Shown: positions 14,780 through 23,560, counted from the first letter of the stretch. The stretch: 32,705 nt of DNA from Saprospiraceae bacterium (GCA_013140975.1 JABFRV010000003.1:1-32705); one strand, 5' to 3'. Numbers and translations are program-made. The notes: generated by a model from the sequence alone, not told the origin.

Positions 14780-15538
14780 ATGAAAAATATATTCTTCTCA
14801 GCAACAATTGTGTTGCTTTCCATTATTGGAGTATCTACTTTAAAAGCGCAGGCTTTAATTGATGTTGAAACAGGCGCTGTTTTTACAGGTTATAATAATG
14901 TTCGCATACCGGGTGATAAGGGTACGCGATTTTCATTAAAAGACGATTTGAATCCTAATACAGAATTTTTCTACAGAGTAAGATTAAATTACACGATAAA
15001 ATCGCGTCATACACTTTCACTCTTATATGCTCCACTCGAAATTACATCCGAAGGAAGTGTAGCCAATGACATATCCTTTGAAGGTATTGTGTTTCCTGCC
15101 AACACTCAACTTGAAGGTACCTATAAATTCAATTCGTACAGACTTACTTACCGGTATGATTTTGTAAAAAAACCAAGATTTGATTTTGGTTTAGGATTTA
15201 CCGGAAAAATCAGAGATGCAAAAATTGCACTTTCCTCAGATGGTTTGCAGTCGGAGAAAACGAACGTAGGATTTGTACCCATTATTAATTTCAGACTTTT
15301 ATGGAAAGTTAATGATAAGCTTGGTCTGCTTCTGGATGGGGATGCGTTAGCTGCGCCACAGGGTAGAGCAGAAGATGTACTCATTGCTGCAACTTATAAG
15401 ATGTCCGATAATTTTAATATTCGTGCAGGATACCGAATACTGGAAGGTGGTGCTGATAATAACGAGGTCTATAATTTTGCATTAATCCACTATGCGAGTT
15501 TTGGAGTATCATATACTTTTAATAGTAAAATGAGGTAA
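14780..15538 (+). CDS. Outer-membrane beta-barrel protein
   Basis: The 252-residue protein has a signal peptide (about 1-23, cleavage near LKA/QA). The rest is a series of alternating beta strands with aromatic ends, such as FFYRVRLNYTIKSRHTLSLLY, YRLTYRYDF, FDFGLGFTGKIRDAKIAL and a final ASFGVSYTFNSKMR. This predicts an outer-membrane barrel of eight to ten strands of the OmpA-like/porin-family type. No OmpA peptidoglycan-binding domain is present. I know similar hypothetical proteins in Bacteroidota but no function. It stands alone between a 326-base and a 451-base spacer. Confidence 0.72.
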   Translation: MKNIFFSATIVLLSIIGVSTLKAQALIDVETGAVFTGYNNVRIPGDKGTRFSLKDDLNPNTEFFYRVRLNYTIKSRHTLSLLYAPLEITSEGSVANDISFEGIVFPANTQLEGTYKFNSYRLTYRYDFVKKPRFDFGLGFTGKIRDAKIALSSDGLQSEKTNVGFVPIINFRLLWKVNDKLGLLLDGDALAAPQGRAEDVLIAATYKMSDNFNIRAGYRILEGGADNNEVYNFALIHYASFGVSYTFNSKMR

Positions 15539-15773
15539 GATGTAATTGTGAATCAATCGCAAGCTTTCTAGTATATAGCATTTAAGTATTGTCTTAAGGC
15601 TTAGATTGAGTAGCTGGTTAATTTAAAGCTACTCAAAAACAATTTAAGTATTCGTTTTTTATGTGAAGTTCTTGCATTTGCTTCTCGAGTATTTGGGATC
15701 TTAATTATTGTAAAAATTGAAATTCTAATAGAAATATTACGGAACAGAGTTGATTTTTATGAATCGGAAAGAA

Positions 15774-15822
15774 GGTGCTTTGTGTTAACAAAAGGCACCC
15801 TCAGGTAGTCGAGGATGTTTTT
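15774..15822 (+). terminator. Possible hairpin terminator
   Basis: GGTGCTTT (15774-15781) pairs with AAGGCACC (15792-15799) with one G-T wobble and a 10-base loop. A short CCTC/GAGG dyad (15799-15814) follows and then TTTTT at 15818-15822. It lies 235 bases after the outer-membrane-protein gene, which is far for its terminator, so the assignment is weak. Confidence 0.3.
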
Positions 15823-15830
15823 GTGTTTGA

Positions 15831-15885
15831 AAATCACGAATTTCTAAAACCCCAACGCTCTGACAAAATTAAAGAAGCGTTAAGA
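15831..15885 (+). repeat. Spacer element copy D (degenerate, ends AAAGAAGCGTTAAG)
   Basis: CTAAAA ... AAAGAAGCGTTAAG matches the 3' half of the element at 28818-28863 (the 14-base end is identical). The central TACCTTCG box is replaced by CCAACGCT, so promoter function is doubtful. AACGCT (15854-15859) and AGCGTT (15876-15881) form a six-base dyad. The next gene begins 108 bases downstream. Confidence 0.5.
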
Positions 15886-15989
15886 TGAAAATTATTAAGA
15901 GTAATAAAACTTCCTAACAAGAATATTAAATGTAATTGTTTGTCTATTTTTGACTCCTGCTTTTATTTCATTTCGAAAATCAAATTATC

Positions 15990-16436
15990 ATGAATTCAAT
16001 TCTTAGCATTCTTGGCACTTTAGGTCCAATACTTTCTTTAATTGGTACCTACTGCCTCATCCTATCATATACTAAAAAGTATGAAATAGAACACACTATT
16101 AAAAAAGGGAAAGTTGCTGAAGGCAAGGTTATTGAGATGCGGGAAGATCCTGATCATTCGCCATCCGATATAAGTTATAGAGGGGTAGCTCCTGTAGTGG
16201 AATTCAGGACTGATAATGGCTTGTTTCAGCATATATCAACAACTTACCGAAAAAGCAGCACTTATGAAGTTGGGAAAATGGTAACTATTTATTACTATCA
16301 TTATAAATCGCGACGGGAAATGGCACTTGTTGATGATGAACCAGGAACCTTACCAGGAACTTTATTGAAATGGGGTATCATACTTTGTGTAATCGGCTAT
16401 CCTATATTAATTTCAAAATTAGGAGGTTTGTTTTGA
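15990..16436 (+). CDS. DUF3592 membrane protein
   Basis: The 148-residue protein has two membrane helices (about 7-28 and 126-145) flanking a central soluble beta-rich domain. The pattern is typical of DUF3592: GKVAEGKVIEM (40-50), then PVVEFRTDNG (67-76), then YEVGKMVTIYYYHYKSRREM (91-110). Family members face the periplasm or extracytoplasmic side with the middle domain; their function is unknown. The gene stands alone between two long spacers. Confidence 0.85.
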   Translation: MNSILSILGTLGPILSLIGTYCLILSYTKKYEIEHTIKKGKVAEGKVIEMREDPDHSPSDISYRGVAPVVEFRTDNGLFQHISTTYRKSSTYEVGKMVTIYYYHYKSRREMALVDDEPGTLPGTLLKWGIILCVIGYPILISKLGGLF

Positions 16437-16612
16437 AAGTAAAAAATCAATGGTTGATTGGGCTGATAAAATTACATTATCTGGTTGGTATTAGCGCATA
16501 AATCAATAACATTTTTGAAAGTCATTAGTCAACAAGAAAAAAGTAATTATGATGATTGTACTTGTTTAGGTTCAATTGTATATTTTTCTTAAGTTGCAAG
16601 AGTTATTAATAT

Positions 16613-16620
16613 TATTTTTG
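16613..16620 (+). promoter_or_regulatory. Possible -7 promoter box (TATTTTTG)
   Basis: TATTTTTG fits TAnnTTTG exactly, 80 bases before the MFS start. A TTG lies 16 bases upstream, three short of the usual spacing. A short GCCTG/CAGGC dyad (about 16648-16677) lies between box and gene. Confidence 0.3.
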
Positions 16621-16700
16621 AACTGAAATCAAAACCAAATTATGTAAGCCTGACTGCCCACAATGCTTGAGACAGGCGAACAAATAAAACGGACAGAATT

Positions 16701-17894
16701 GTGAAAAATATTACACGGACAGTTTGGATTTTATCGGTAGTAAGTTTGTTTACCGACACAGCAAGCGAAATGTTGTATCCAATCATGCCCATTTACTTAA
16801 AGACAATTGGTTTTTCAATAGTGCTTATTGGAATACTCGAAGGTGTTGCCGAAGCAACTGCAGGATTTAGCAAAGCTTATTTTGGTAAGCTTTCCGACAC
16901 ATCGGGTAGAAGAGTTCCATTTGTACAAATTGGATATGCCTTAAGCGCAGTTTCCAAACCAATGATGGCAATTTTTACATTTCCACTTTGGATATTCTTT
17001 GCACGAACAATGGACCGTCTTGGTAAAGGTGTTCGAACAGGCGCAAGGGACGCAATACTTTCTAATGAAGCAACGCAAGAAACGAAAGGAGAAGTTTTTG
17101 GGTTTCATCGCTCAATGGACACTATAGGTGCAGTAATTGGACCGTCTTTTGCTTTGCTTTATTTGTATTTTTATCCGCAAAATTATAAGACACTTTTTTT
17201 CATTGCATTTATACCTGGTTTATTAGCTGTATTAGCTTCATTCTATCTCAAGGACAAAAAATTGTTCGACCATAAGGCAAAAACACATACGCCATTTTTC
17301 TCATTTTTAAAATATTGGAAAGATAGCCCGAAAGAATACAGAAAACTTGTAATAGGACTTTTGATATTTACACTTTTCAACAGTTCGGATGTTTTTCTTT
17401 TGCTTCAAGCAAAGCAAGCGGGGCTTGACGATACAATGGTTATTGGGGTTTATATTTTTTACAACCTTATTTACGCATTGTTTGCTTTTCCAATGGGTAT
17501 TCTTGCTGACAATGTAGGTCTGAAAAAGATTTTCATAGTCGGACTTGTGCTGTTTGCGACAGTATATTTTGGTATGGCTGTAAATACAAATCTTTATTTC
17601 TTCTTTGGGCTATTTTTTCTTTATGGCATTTATGCTTCAGCGACAGAAGGAATTTCCAAAGCATGGATTTCTAATATCACGGACAAGAAAGATATTGCAA
17701 CTGCAATAGGAACATTTTCGGGACTTCAAAGTATTTGCACTATGTTTGCAAGCTCGCTGACAGGATTTATTTGGTTTCAGTTTGGGGCTACAACTGCATT
17801 TATTGTTACAGCGACTGCAGTTTTAATAGTAATTGTATACTTCTTAACCATTCCTAAACCGATAAGTCGAGAAACCGAAATTTTACGACTGTAA
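16701..17894 (+). CDS. Major facilitator superfamily transporter
   Basis: The 397-residue protein has twelve predicted membrane helices and the MFS signature loop between helices 2 and 3 (GKLSDTSGRRVPF, residues 62-74), with a second, weaker copy (GILADNVGLKKIF) between helices 8 and 9. The N-terminal segment SLFTDTASEMLYPIMPIYL and RTMDRLGKGVRTGARDA after helix 4 are characteristic of a bacterial MFS group related to drug or metal exporters. It is probably a proton-coupled exporter in the inner membrane; the substrate is not deducible. GTG is used as the start codon; the protein then begins MKNITRTVWILS. The gene is not followed closely by another and appears monocistronic. Confidence 0.93.
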   Translation: MKNITRTVWILSVVSLFTDTASEMLYPIMPIYLKTIGFSIVLIGILEGVAEATAGFSKAYFGKLSDTSGRRVPFVQIGYALSAVSKPMMAIFTFPLWIFFARTMDRLGKGVRTGARDAILSNEATQETKGEVFGFHRSMDTIGAVIGPSFALLYLYFYPQNYKTLFFIAFIPGLLAVLASFYLKDKKLFDHKAKTHTPFFSFLKYWKDSPKEYRKLVIGLLIFTLFNSSDVFLLLQAKQAGLDDTMVIGVYIFYNLIYALFAFPMGILADNVGLKKIFIVGLVLFATVYFGMAVNTNLYFFFGLFFLYGIYASATEGISKAWISNITDKKDIATAIGTFSGLQSICTMFASSLTGFIWFQFGATTAFIVTATAVLIVIVYFLTIPKPISRETEILRL

Positions 17895-17980
17895 AGTGTA
17901 ATCTATGAAGGCGGTTTGGTCCCGAAAAATTATCTGGATCGGGCTCGATGCTAATTTCAATATAATTTCTTCGATTGAAC

Positions 17981-17988
17981 TATATTTG
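17981..17988 (+). promoter_or_regulatory. Possible -7 promoter box (TATATTTG)
   Basis: TATATTTG fits the Bacteroidota -7 consensus, 99 bases before the cupin start. No TTG is present at the usual -33 position. A CCCGA/TCGGG dyad (about 17923-17944), possibly a terminator for the MFS gene, lies just upstream. Confidence 0.28.
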
Positions 17989-18087
17989 TAAAAATAATAA
18001 TCCATCTCTAATCTACAGAAGGTTAACTGACATTGAGGATCTATACTCAGAAATAGCAAATGGAATAACAGCTAAAAAGTAAAACAA

Positions 18088-18462
18088 ATGCAAGAAATAA
18101 AATCAATTAATATTATGGATAAATTTTCATTGCTTGAAAAACAATGGACGCCACACATTATTGGAGAGCTCAATGGGCAATATGTTAAACTTTGCAAACT
18201 TAAAGATGAATTTGTTTGGCATAGTCATGAGAATGAAGACGAGTTATTCATGGTTTTCAAAGGAACACTCTTGATGGACTTTAGGGATGGCAAGACAGTT
18301 GAAGTAAAGGAGGGAGAAATCCTAATTGTACCGAAAGGTGTTGAACACCGACCGCATACAAACGGAGAAATTGTATTTAACCTTCTACTTGAACCAAAGG
18401 AAACTTTGCATACCGGAACTGTTGAAAGTGAAATGACCGTAAAGGAATTAGATTGGATTTAA
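18088..18462 (+). CDS. Single-domain cupin protein
   Basis: The 124-residue protein is one cupin barrel. Motif 1 is HSHENEDELFMVFKG, with ligands His45, His47 and Glu52 and the final Gly59. Motif 2 is PKGVEHRPH, with His87. All metal-binding residues are therefore present, and an iron, manganese or zinc site is likely. Small cupins of this kind include isomerases, dioxygenases and sugar-binding proteins, and no specific reaction can be assigned. It lacks a signal peptide. The gene stands alone; the spacer behind it carries an AGCGCT dyad. Confidence 0.88.
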   Translation: MQEIKSINIMDKFSLLEKQWTPHIIGELNGQYVKLCKLKDEFVWHSHENEDELFMVFKGTLLMDFRDGKTVEVKEGEILIVPKGVEHRPHTNGEIVFNLLLEPKETLHTGTVESEMTVKELDWI

Positions 18463-18488
18463 ATCAAGTGGAATAAAGAGCCTTAATA

Positions 18489-18557
18489 AGCGCTTTATGC
18501 TTGGCTATAAGGATTTCCTAGTGCGGATCTCTTTCTTAATATGTGTAACATAGCGCT
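18489..18557. repeat. Imperfect dyad with AGCGCT ends in the spacer
   Basis: AGCGCTTTATG (18489-18499) faces CATAGCGCT (18549-18557); the arms pair except for two unpaired T's, with 49 bases between. TTATGCTTGGC at 18495-18505 recurs identically at 19167-19177 in the next spacer. The size and bulged arms recall cassette recombination sites, but no GTTRRRY core is present. Confidence 0.45.
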
Positions 18558-18575
18558 GAAACAAACAAAAAAAGC

Positions 18576-19097
18576 ATGACAAAACAAGAAATAATAAAGA
18601 CGTTTTATGACAATCACAAAGAATTGAGCGATTTCATTAACTCTTTGTCTGATGAACAGTTTGCTTTTCGAAATAATGACAAATGGTCTGCGGGTCAACA
18701 ACTCTGTCACGTTTATTTGACCTTACTGCCATTTCCGAAAGTATTGCCTTCCAAAGAATTTATTTTACAGAAATTTGGAAAAATAGATAGACCGGTCTGG
18801 ACTTTCGAGACATTGCTTGAAAACTATTTTAAAACGAGTCTTAAATCGCCCGAGCGATTTTTGCCCGAAGAAGTAAGTTCTGATCAAAAGTCAAGCATCA
18901 CAAATAATTTGTATGATACTTTGATTGCAATTCAACACTTGTTAGAACAATACACAGAAGAGGAACTAGATACACTTGTTTTGCCACATCCTTTACTTGG
19001 TAATTTGACAATAAGAGAAATGTTTTACGTGATTTCATATCACCCAAAACATCATCTCAAACAAATAGTAAGTAACTTGGATCAAAAAGTAAAATGA
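18576..19097 (+). CDS. DinB family protein (intact)
   Basis: The 173-residue protein has the DinB_2 pattern: NDKWSAGQQLCHVYLTL (34-50), with the first metal ligand His45, and the C-terminal SYHPKHHLKQI cluster, with His156 and His159/160. The fold is a four-helix bundle that binds a divalent metal and, in known relatives, transfers or uses a low-molecular-weight thiol. The partner substrate is unknown. The start ATG follows AAAAAAAGC without a ribosome-binding motif, as is usual in this phylum. It is a separate single-gene unit, unlike the interrupted DinB gene at 13908, to which it is only distantly similar. Confidence 0.88.
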   Translation: MTKQEIIKTFYDNHKELSDFINSLSDEQFAFRNNDKWSAGQQLCHVYLTLLPFPKVLPSKEFILQKFGKIDRPVWTFETLLENYFKTSLKSPERFLPEEVSSDQKSSITNNLYDTLIAIQHLLEQYTEEELDTLVLPHPLLGNLTIREMFYVISYHPKHHLKQIVSNLDQKVK

Positions 19098-19166
19098 ATC
19101 GTAAATTGCTAAGGTGCAATAACCAAACGCAAAAGTTATTTGCAACATTCGAACTTGCTCAAAACA

Positions 19167-19223
19167 TTATGCTTGGCCAATTTGCAAACTCCGAACTGTA
19201 TCTCGAAAATGAAACAAGCATAA
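19167..19223. repeat. Nine-base perfect dyad in spacer
   Basis: TTATGCTTG (19167-19175) and CAAGCATAA (19215-19223) are perfect inverted copies with 39 bases between. CCAATTTG follows both arms (19177-19184 and 19225-19232). The left arm, extended to TTATGCTTGGC, also occurs at 18495. The dyad ends 16 bases before the ATG of the SRPBCC gene. Confidence 0.55.
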
Positions 19224-19238
19224 CCAATTTGAACGACA

Positions 19239-19685
19239 ATGGCTGAAAACCGAATAACGATACGTCACACAATTTTTATAGCCAAGCCAAGAACACTTGT
19301 TTGGGACTATACTCAAAACTATGACAACCGAAGGACTTGGGATAGCTCAGTTATAGAAACAACTGTTTTACAGGCAGCTCCCAATAGAATTGTTAGATTA
19401 AAAATGCGAGGGAATACAAGCATGACTTTTATTTATAAACTTGATGAACGACCTCACAAAACTTCTTTAGCTGCCAAAGAAATTATATCACCTTTCATTG
19501 TGAATGCTGGCGGCTCGTGGATTTATAAAGAAAAAAACGGTGGAACGCTGTGGACACAAACCAATACAATCGATTTTAAGCAGAATTTTATTTTGAAACT
19601 CTTAATGCCTATTTTTAAATTTGCTTTCGGTAGATTGACAAAAAAGGCAATGGGAAAAGCAAAACTAGAAATTGAAAAGCTTTAA
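19239..19685 (+). CDS. SRPBCC (START-like) family protein
   Basis: The 148-residue protein matches the SRPBCC/polyketide-cyclase fold: an N-terminal strand IRHTIFIAKPRTLVWDYTQ (8-26), the NYDNRRTWDSSVIETTVLQ segment, then strands holding MTFIYKLDERPHK, and a long C-terminal helix (about 124-147). Such proteins form a deep hydrophobic cavity and bind lipids, steroids or polyketides, or act as cyclases or hydrolase activators. The ligand cannot be deduced. There is no signal peptide. It stands alone, with a strong dyad in the spacer just upstream. Confidence 0.82.
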   Translation: MAENRITIRHTIFIAKPRTLVWDYTQNYDNRRTWDSSVIETTVLQAAPNRIVRLKMRGNTSMTFIYKLDERPHKTSLAAKEIISPFIVNAGGSWIYKEKNGGTLWTQTNTIDFKQNFILKLLMPIFKFAFGRLTKKAMGKAKLEIEKL

Positions 19686-19877
19686 CCAAAGTAACAGAAG
19701 ATTAAAATATTTTGCTGCAAATTCTTATATTCGCAGTCATATATTTGTAATTCATTTGTAATCTGGAGCAAAAAGTTTGGGCTTAAAATACCTGTTTATG
19801 CATATTTGTATTCGTTATCGGACTTTTAGTGACAACCATGCAATCACTTACTAATTCATAATTAAAAACAACTAACT

Positions 19878-20396
19878 ATGGAAAATAAAATTGAACTTAA
19901 AGCGACTGGTGAAACAATAACTTTTACTAAGTCAACGGAAGATTACGCTGAAATGATTGTAACGCTTCCAGCAAGCGGTGACGGGCCGCCAGCTCACCGT
20001 CATGTTTTTCAGACAGAGCTTTTTGAAGCTATTAATGGCAAGCTTGGACTTGACTGTGGTGACAAAAAAGTTGTTCTTGAACCAGGACAATCTTTTATGG
20101 TGCCTGCCAACACATTTCACCGATGTTATGCGGTTGATGGAACAGAAATAAAGTTCAAAGCGACTTTTGCACCTGCACTTGGCATAGAGTATTTGCTTAC
20201 AGAGATGTTTGATGCATGTAATCGCAATAACTCTAAAGACCCTTCTGTTATTGATGCCTGTTATATTTTGCATCAAGTAAAGGGAGAATACTATTTAAAG
20301 GAACTCCCACAATTTGTTCAGCAAACTATTTTTCCCTTGATAGTAATTTTCGGCAAGCTTTTCGGACTTGTAAAAGCTAAACCTAAAGGTAAGTAA
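19878..20396 (+). CDS. Cupin-domain protein with hydrophobic C-terminus
   Basis: The cupin barrel lies at about residues 15-105. Motif 1 is PAHRHVFQTELFEAINGKLG (first ligands His40 and His42 and the Glu in TELFE) and motif 2 is PANTFHRCY. A C-terminal stretch QQTIFPLIVIFGKLFGLVKAK (from 149) is hydrophobic and may associate with the membrane. The protein (172 residues) resembles Bacteroidota cupins of unknown function that often neighbour genes for stress or antibiotic response; here it is followed after 34 bases by a membrane-protein gene and could be co-transcribed with it. Confidence 0.85.
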   Translation: MENKIELKATGETITFTKSTEDYAEMIVTLPASGDGPPAHRHVFQTELFEAINGKLGLDCGDKKVVLEPGQSFMVPANTFHRCYAVDGTEIKFKATFAPALGIEYLLTEMFDACNRNNSKDPSVIDACYILHQVKGEYYLKELPQFVQQTIFPLIVIFGKLFGLVKAKPKGK

Positions 20397-20430
20397 GAAT
20401 CAATATTTCAACCAATTCACAAGCGGAAAA

Positions 20431-21159
20431 ATGATAGCCAATTTACCTACGTATATTTCGTTTGTTTTTGGACTGATAACAGTTTTAACCTTACTGCTTT
20501 TCATTTGGGCGATTAGAAATTCAGATTTCGAAAAGACACGTTTAAAAGCAAGGCCAATTTTTATTGGCTTGACAATTTGGTTGATAATTCAATCTGTTTT
20601 GACATTAAATAATTTGTACAATGGAGACACAAATATTTTCCCACCCAAAATAGTAATGGTTGGAGTTTTACCGTCAATTTTATCAATCATAGTTTTATTT
20701 GCAACCACAAAGGGAAGGCAATTTATAGATTGTTTACCAATCAAAAATTTGACGTATTTAAATATTGTTCGAATTCCTGTTGAATTTTTTTTGTATTGGC
20801 TTTTTTTGAATAAAGTGGTTCCGCAACTTATGACTTTTGAAGGAAGAAACTTTGATATTCTTGCAGGAATCACTGCGCCTTTCATTGCATATTACGGACT
20901 GACAAAAGCAAAATTGAATAGACAGACAATTCTGATTTGGAATTTTATTTGCTTGGGGCTTTTAATAAATATTGTTGTGAACGCATTATTTTCAGTGCCT
21001 TCACCAATACAGAAATTTGCGTTTGAGCAACCGAACATTGCAGTTTTGCACTTTCCATTTAGTTGGTTGCCGACATTCATAGTTCCAATCGTATTGTTTG
21101 GACACCTCGTCTCAATTCGGCAATTATTAAAACAAAAAACGAATTTAACTTCAAACTAA
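20431..21159 (+). CDS. Multi-pass membrane protein of unknown function
   Basis: The 242-residue protein has about seven membrane helices (starting near 7, 42, 75, 113, 141, 168 and 212). Between helices 4 and 5 is VVPQLMTFEGRNFDILAGITAPFIAYYG, a conserved-looking loop that I recall from hypothetical membrane proteins of this phylum. There is no signature of a transporter or enzyme family. It begins 34 bases after the cupin gene and may share its transcript. Confidence 0.78.
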   Translation: MIANLPTYISFVFGLITVLTLLLFIWAIRNSDFEKTRLKARPIFIGLTIWLIIQSVLTLNNLYNGDTNIFPPKIVMVGVLPSILSIIVLFATTKGRQFIDCLPIKNLTYLNIVRIPVEFFLYWLFLNKVVPQLMTFEGRNFDILAGITAPFIAYYGLTKAKLNRQTILIWNFICLGLLINIVVNALFSVPSPIQKFAFEQPNIAVLHFPFSWLPTFIVPIVLFGHLVSIRQLLKQKTNLTSN

Positions 21160-21295
21160 GAGGAAGCGATGAATGGTTAACAAAGGTTTTCAATAGTGCA
21201 TCAAAAGTTATGAAAATAGTGTTTGGACAACTATAGAATCTCTACTTTATTGATCATTTGAAACATGAATTGTACACTATTATGAAACTCTAAAA

Positions 21296-21300
21296 CGTTA
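21296..21300 (+). repeat. CGTTA block of a weak spacer-element copy
   Basis: CGTTA stands 22 bases before the serine-hydrolase start, preceded by TACACTAT and, 12 bases further up, TTTG. This resembles the geometry of the main spacer element, but the box is degenerate and the distances are off by one or two bases. It may be a diverged copy or chance. Confidence 0.25.
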
Positions 21301-21321
21301 TCATTTATTTATTGAAAATTA

Positions 21322-22491
21322 ATGGAAGTATTTATTCGGGCATTAGGGATCTTTTTAATTTCTATACTTTGCTTGCCTTTGCAAGGTCAAAAGAGAGAAC
21401 TTAGGACAAAGAAATCATCAGACTTTGATCGAATAGACAGCATTGTGGATCATTATCTAATCGAAAACAAATTGGTTGGCGTCTCAATTGGGATTGTTAA
21501 AGACGGCAAAATTTATTTTGCCAAAGGTTATGGAACTCGAGAATCGGGGGCGTCAAAACCAATTGACAGCCTGACAAATTTTCTCACTTGTTCGGTTACG
21601 AAATTATTTACGGCAACGGCAATTATGCAATTGTCTGAACAAGGTAAAATCGACATTACCCAAAAACTGATATATTACTTACCTGGCTTTAAGATGAAAG
21701 ACAATCGATATATAGATATAACTATAGAACAAATGCTGACGCATACCTCAGGTCTTCATTGGGATATGAAGTTGAAACACTCGCCACACGACAGTAGCGC
21801 GCTAAGAAAACTCGTTTACAGTGTAGGTAATAAATCTCTTAATTTTGCCCCAGGAACACAGTTCGATGCAACAAAAACATATAGCAATGCAGCTTATGAT
21901 ATCTTAGGTTATGTTGTTCAGATAATTTCTGGTAAACAATACGAAGATTATATAAGCGAAAACATTTTATTAAAGGCAAATATGACTTACAGTAGTTTAG
22001 ACTATCAAAAAATCCCAGAGGATAGAAGAAGTTTTACCCATATTTTAAAAGGAAAAAAAGTTAAAGTGGGCGGCATCTGGACAGAGAATGAAGAACATAG
22101 CCCTAGTGGAAATTTAAATTCCTGTTCCCGGGATCTATGTTATTGGATGTTATCAATATTGGGTATTCATAACAATCCAAATTCATTGAATGGAATAGTG
22201 AAAGGTAACACCTTAGAAAACATGTGGAAGGGTCGGCATGTTGCTCCTCAAAACAAAAGAGTATCAATTGGACTTGGGTGCTTTATCAAAGATTCAGAGG
22301 AATTCGGAAAATATTATTGGCATGTAGGAAATAATCTGGGGTTCTCATCGACACTCATGATTTTCCCGGAACTCAACTTTGGTATAACTGTTTTGAGTAA
22401 TCAAAAGTACGCTGAGCAGATTGTGTGGAATAAAATTCCGTTTGAGATAATAGGTGTACTCAAAGACGATTGGAGAAAAAATGAGAGGTAA
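21322..22491 (+). CDS. Serine hydrolase (class C beta-lactamase/esterase family)
   Basis: The 389-residue protein has a signal peptide (about 1-22, ending LQGQ) and all three motifs of the beta-lactamase-related serine hydrolases: SVTK (Ser91, Lys94), YSN (Tyr187, Asn189) and HVG (334-336) in the place of KTG. The HxG version and the FAPGTQF and YSNAAYDILGYVVQ contexts point to the esterase/D-aminopeptidase/EstB-type branch (COG1680) rather than a true AmpC lactamase. It is expected in the periplasm or lipid-associated. The substrate could be an ester or peptide. The gene is monocistronic. Confidence 0.9.
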   Translation: MEVFIRALGIFLISILCLPLQGQKRELRTKKSSDFDRIDSIVDHYLIENKLVGVSIGIVKDGKIYFAKGYGTRESGASKPIDSLTNFLTCSVTKLFTATAIMQLSEQGKIDITQKLIYYLPGFKMKDNRYIDITIEQMLTHTSGLHWDMKLKHSPHDSSALRKLVYSVGNKSLNFAPGTQFDATKTYSNAAYDILGYVVQIISGKQYEDYISENILLKANMTYSSLDYQKIPEDRRSFTHILKGKKVKVGGIWTENEEHSPSGNLNSCSRDLCYWMLSILGIHNNPNSLNGIVKGNTLENMWKGRHVAPQNKRVSIGLGCFIKDSEEFGKYYWHVGNNLGFSSTLMIFPELNFGITVLSNQKYAEQIVWNKIPFEIIGVLKDDWRKNER

Positions 22492-22566
22492 TATATTTTT
22501 TTTGACAGGTTTAGTAATTTGTCCAGTGACAGCAGGGTGAGTATTGTGCTCCAATGAAAATCATAA

Positions 22567-22590
22567 GCTAAAATTCCTATTTTTTTGCAC
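22567..22590 (+). repeat. Weak copy of the spacer element upstream of the ABC operon
   Basis: GCTAAAATTCCTA is the same, minus one A, as GCTAAAAATTCCTA of the element at 28818-28863; here TTTTTTTG follows instead of CCTTCG. The box TA...TTTG could still act as a -7 region. The ABC gene begins about 90 bases downstream. Confidence 0.3.
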
Positions 22591-22678
22591 CTTTGGAAAT
22601 AAACCTGGCAAAAGTAAAAAATCGAATGCAACAAAAAAGAAAACTGATCATCATTATAAACATAATCAACTATAACTT

Positions 22679-23560
22679 ATGGTCTTAAAAATAAGGGCGC
22701 TTTCAAAAACGTATCCGAATGGGGTAAAAGCTTTGGACGACCTTAATTTGGAAATAAACCAAGGTATGTTTGGCTTGCTGGGACCTAATGGTGCAGGTAA
22801 ATCTTCACTCATGCGGACTATTGCAACCTTGCAAAAACCCGATGAGGGTTCTATTTTATTTGAAGATATAGATATTTTAAAAAATCCAATGGATGTGCGA
22901 AAGGTATTAGGATACTTGCCACAGGAGTTTGGAGTGTATCCTAAAATGTCCGCTGTAGAATTGTTAGATTATTTAGCGATGCTTAAAGGCATCGCTTCTG
23001 GAAAAGCACGAAGTGAATTGATAAAACAAGTATTGGAAATTACAAATCTTTACGAAGTTCGAAATAAAAATGTTGATGGCTATTCTGGTGGCATGAAACA
23101 ACGATTTGGGATTGCCCAGTTGTTGCTCAACAATCCAAAACTGATAATTGTGGATGAACCTACTGCTGGTTTAGACCCTTCAGAACGAAACCGTTTTCTT
23201 AATGTCTTACGGGAAATTGCAAGCTCCAATATTATCATTTTTTCAACTCATATTGTTGATGATATTAAGGATTTGTGTAATGATATGGCTATTATGAATG
23301 GAGGAAAAATAGTAAAGAAAATAAAACCGACAGAAGCAACGAAAGAAATAGAAGATAAGATATGGACATGCAATGTTGATAGAGTAAATCTTGAGGAAAT
23401 GGAACAGCGATTTTTAGTACTTTCTTCTAAATACAATCAGGATAATTCTGTAAATATCCGGGTTTATGCGACTGAGCAACCGACATCTAATTTTATATCA
23501 GCATCGGGAAGTTTAGAGGATGTTTATTTTATAGCTTTAAAAGATAGTAACAGAAACTAA
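22679..23560 (+). CDS. ABC transporter ATP-binding protein
   Basis: The 293-residue ATPase carries every nucleotide-binding motif: Walker A GPNGAGKS (35-42), Q-loop Gln82 in YLPQEF, signature YSGGMKQR (135-142), Walker B LIIVDEP (155-161), and switch His191 in FSTHIVDD. The C-terminal 80 residues are a short regulatory extension. It belongs to the ABC-2/DrrA-NatA type exporter subunits. Together with the next gene (5 bases downstream), which encodes a permease-peptidase fusion, and a small membrane protein, it forms one operon. The substrate of such exporters is generally unknown; export of peptides or of envelope lipids has been proposed for relatives. Confidence 0.95.
   Translation: MVLKIRALSKTYPNGVKALDDLNLEINQGMFGLLGPNGAGKSSLMRTIATLQKPDEGSILFEDIDILKNPMDVRKVLGYLPQEFGVYPKMSAVELLDYLAMLKGIASGKARSELIKQVLEITNLYEVRNKNVDGYSGGMKQRFGIAQLLLNNPKLIIVDEPTAGLDPSERNRFLNVLREIASSNIIIFSTHIVDDIKDLCNDMAIMNGGKIVKKIKPTEATKEIEDKIWTCNVDRVNLEEMEQRFLVLSSKYNQDNSVNIRVYATEQPTSNFISASGSLEDVYFIALKDSNRN

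Larger units (their letters stand above)
15539..15989. other. 451-base spacer with a hairpin and a repeat copy
   Basis: No gene is seen. The spacer contains a hairpin at 15774-15799 followed by a second small dyad and a T-run, and a copy of the CGTTA-type element near 15831-15885. The remainder is AT-rich and without recognisable features. Confidence 0.5.

Noticed and set aside
18495-18710. Minus-strand frame of 71 codons across the DinB start
   Set aside because: Antisense to a clear DinB gene and to the spacer dyad; no protein pattern.
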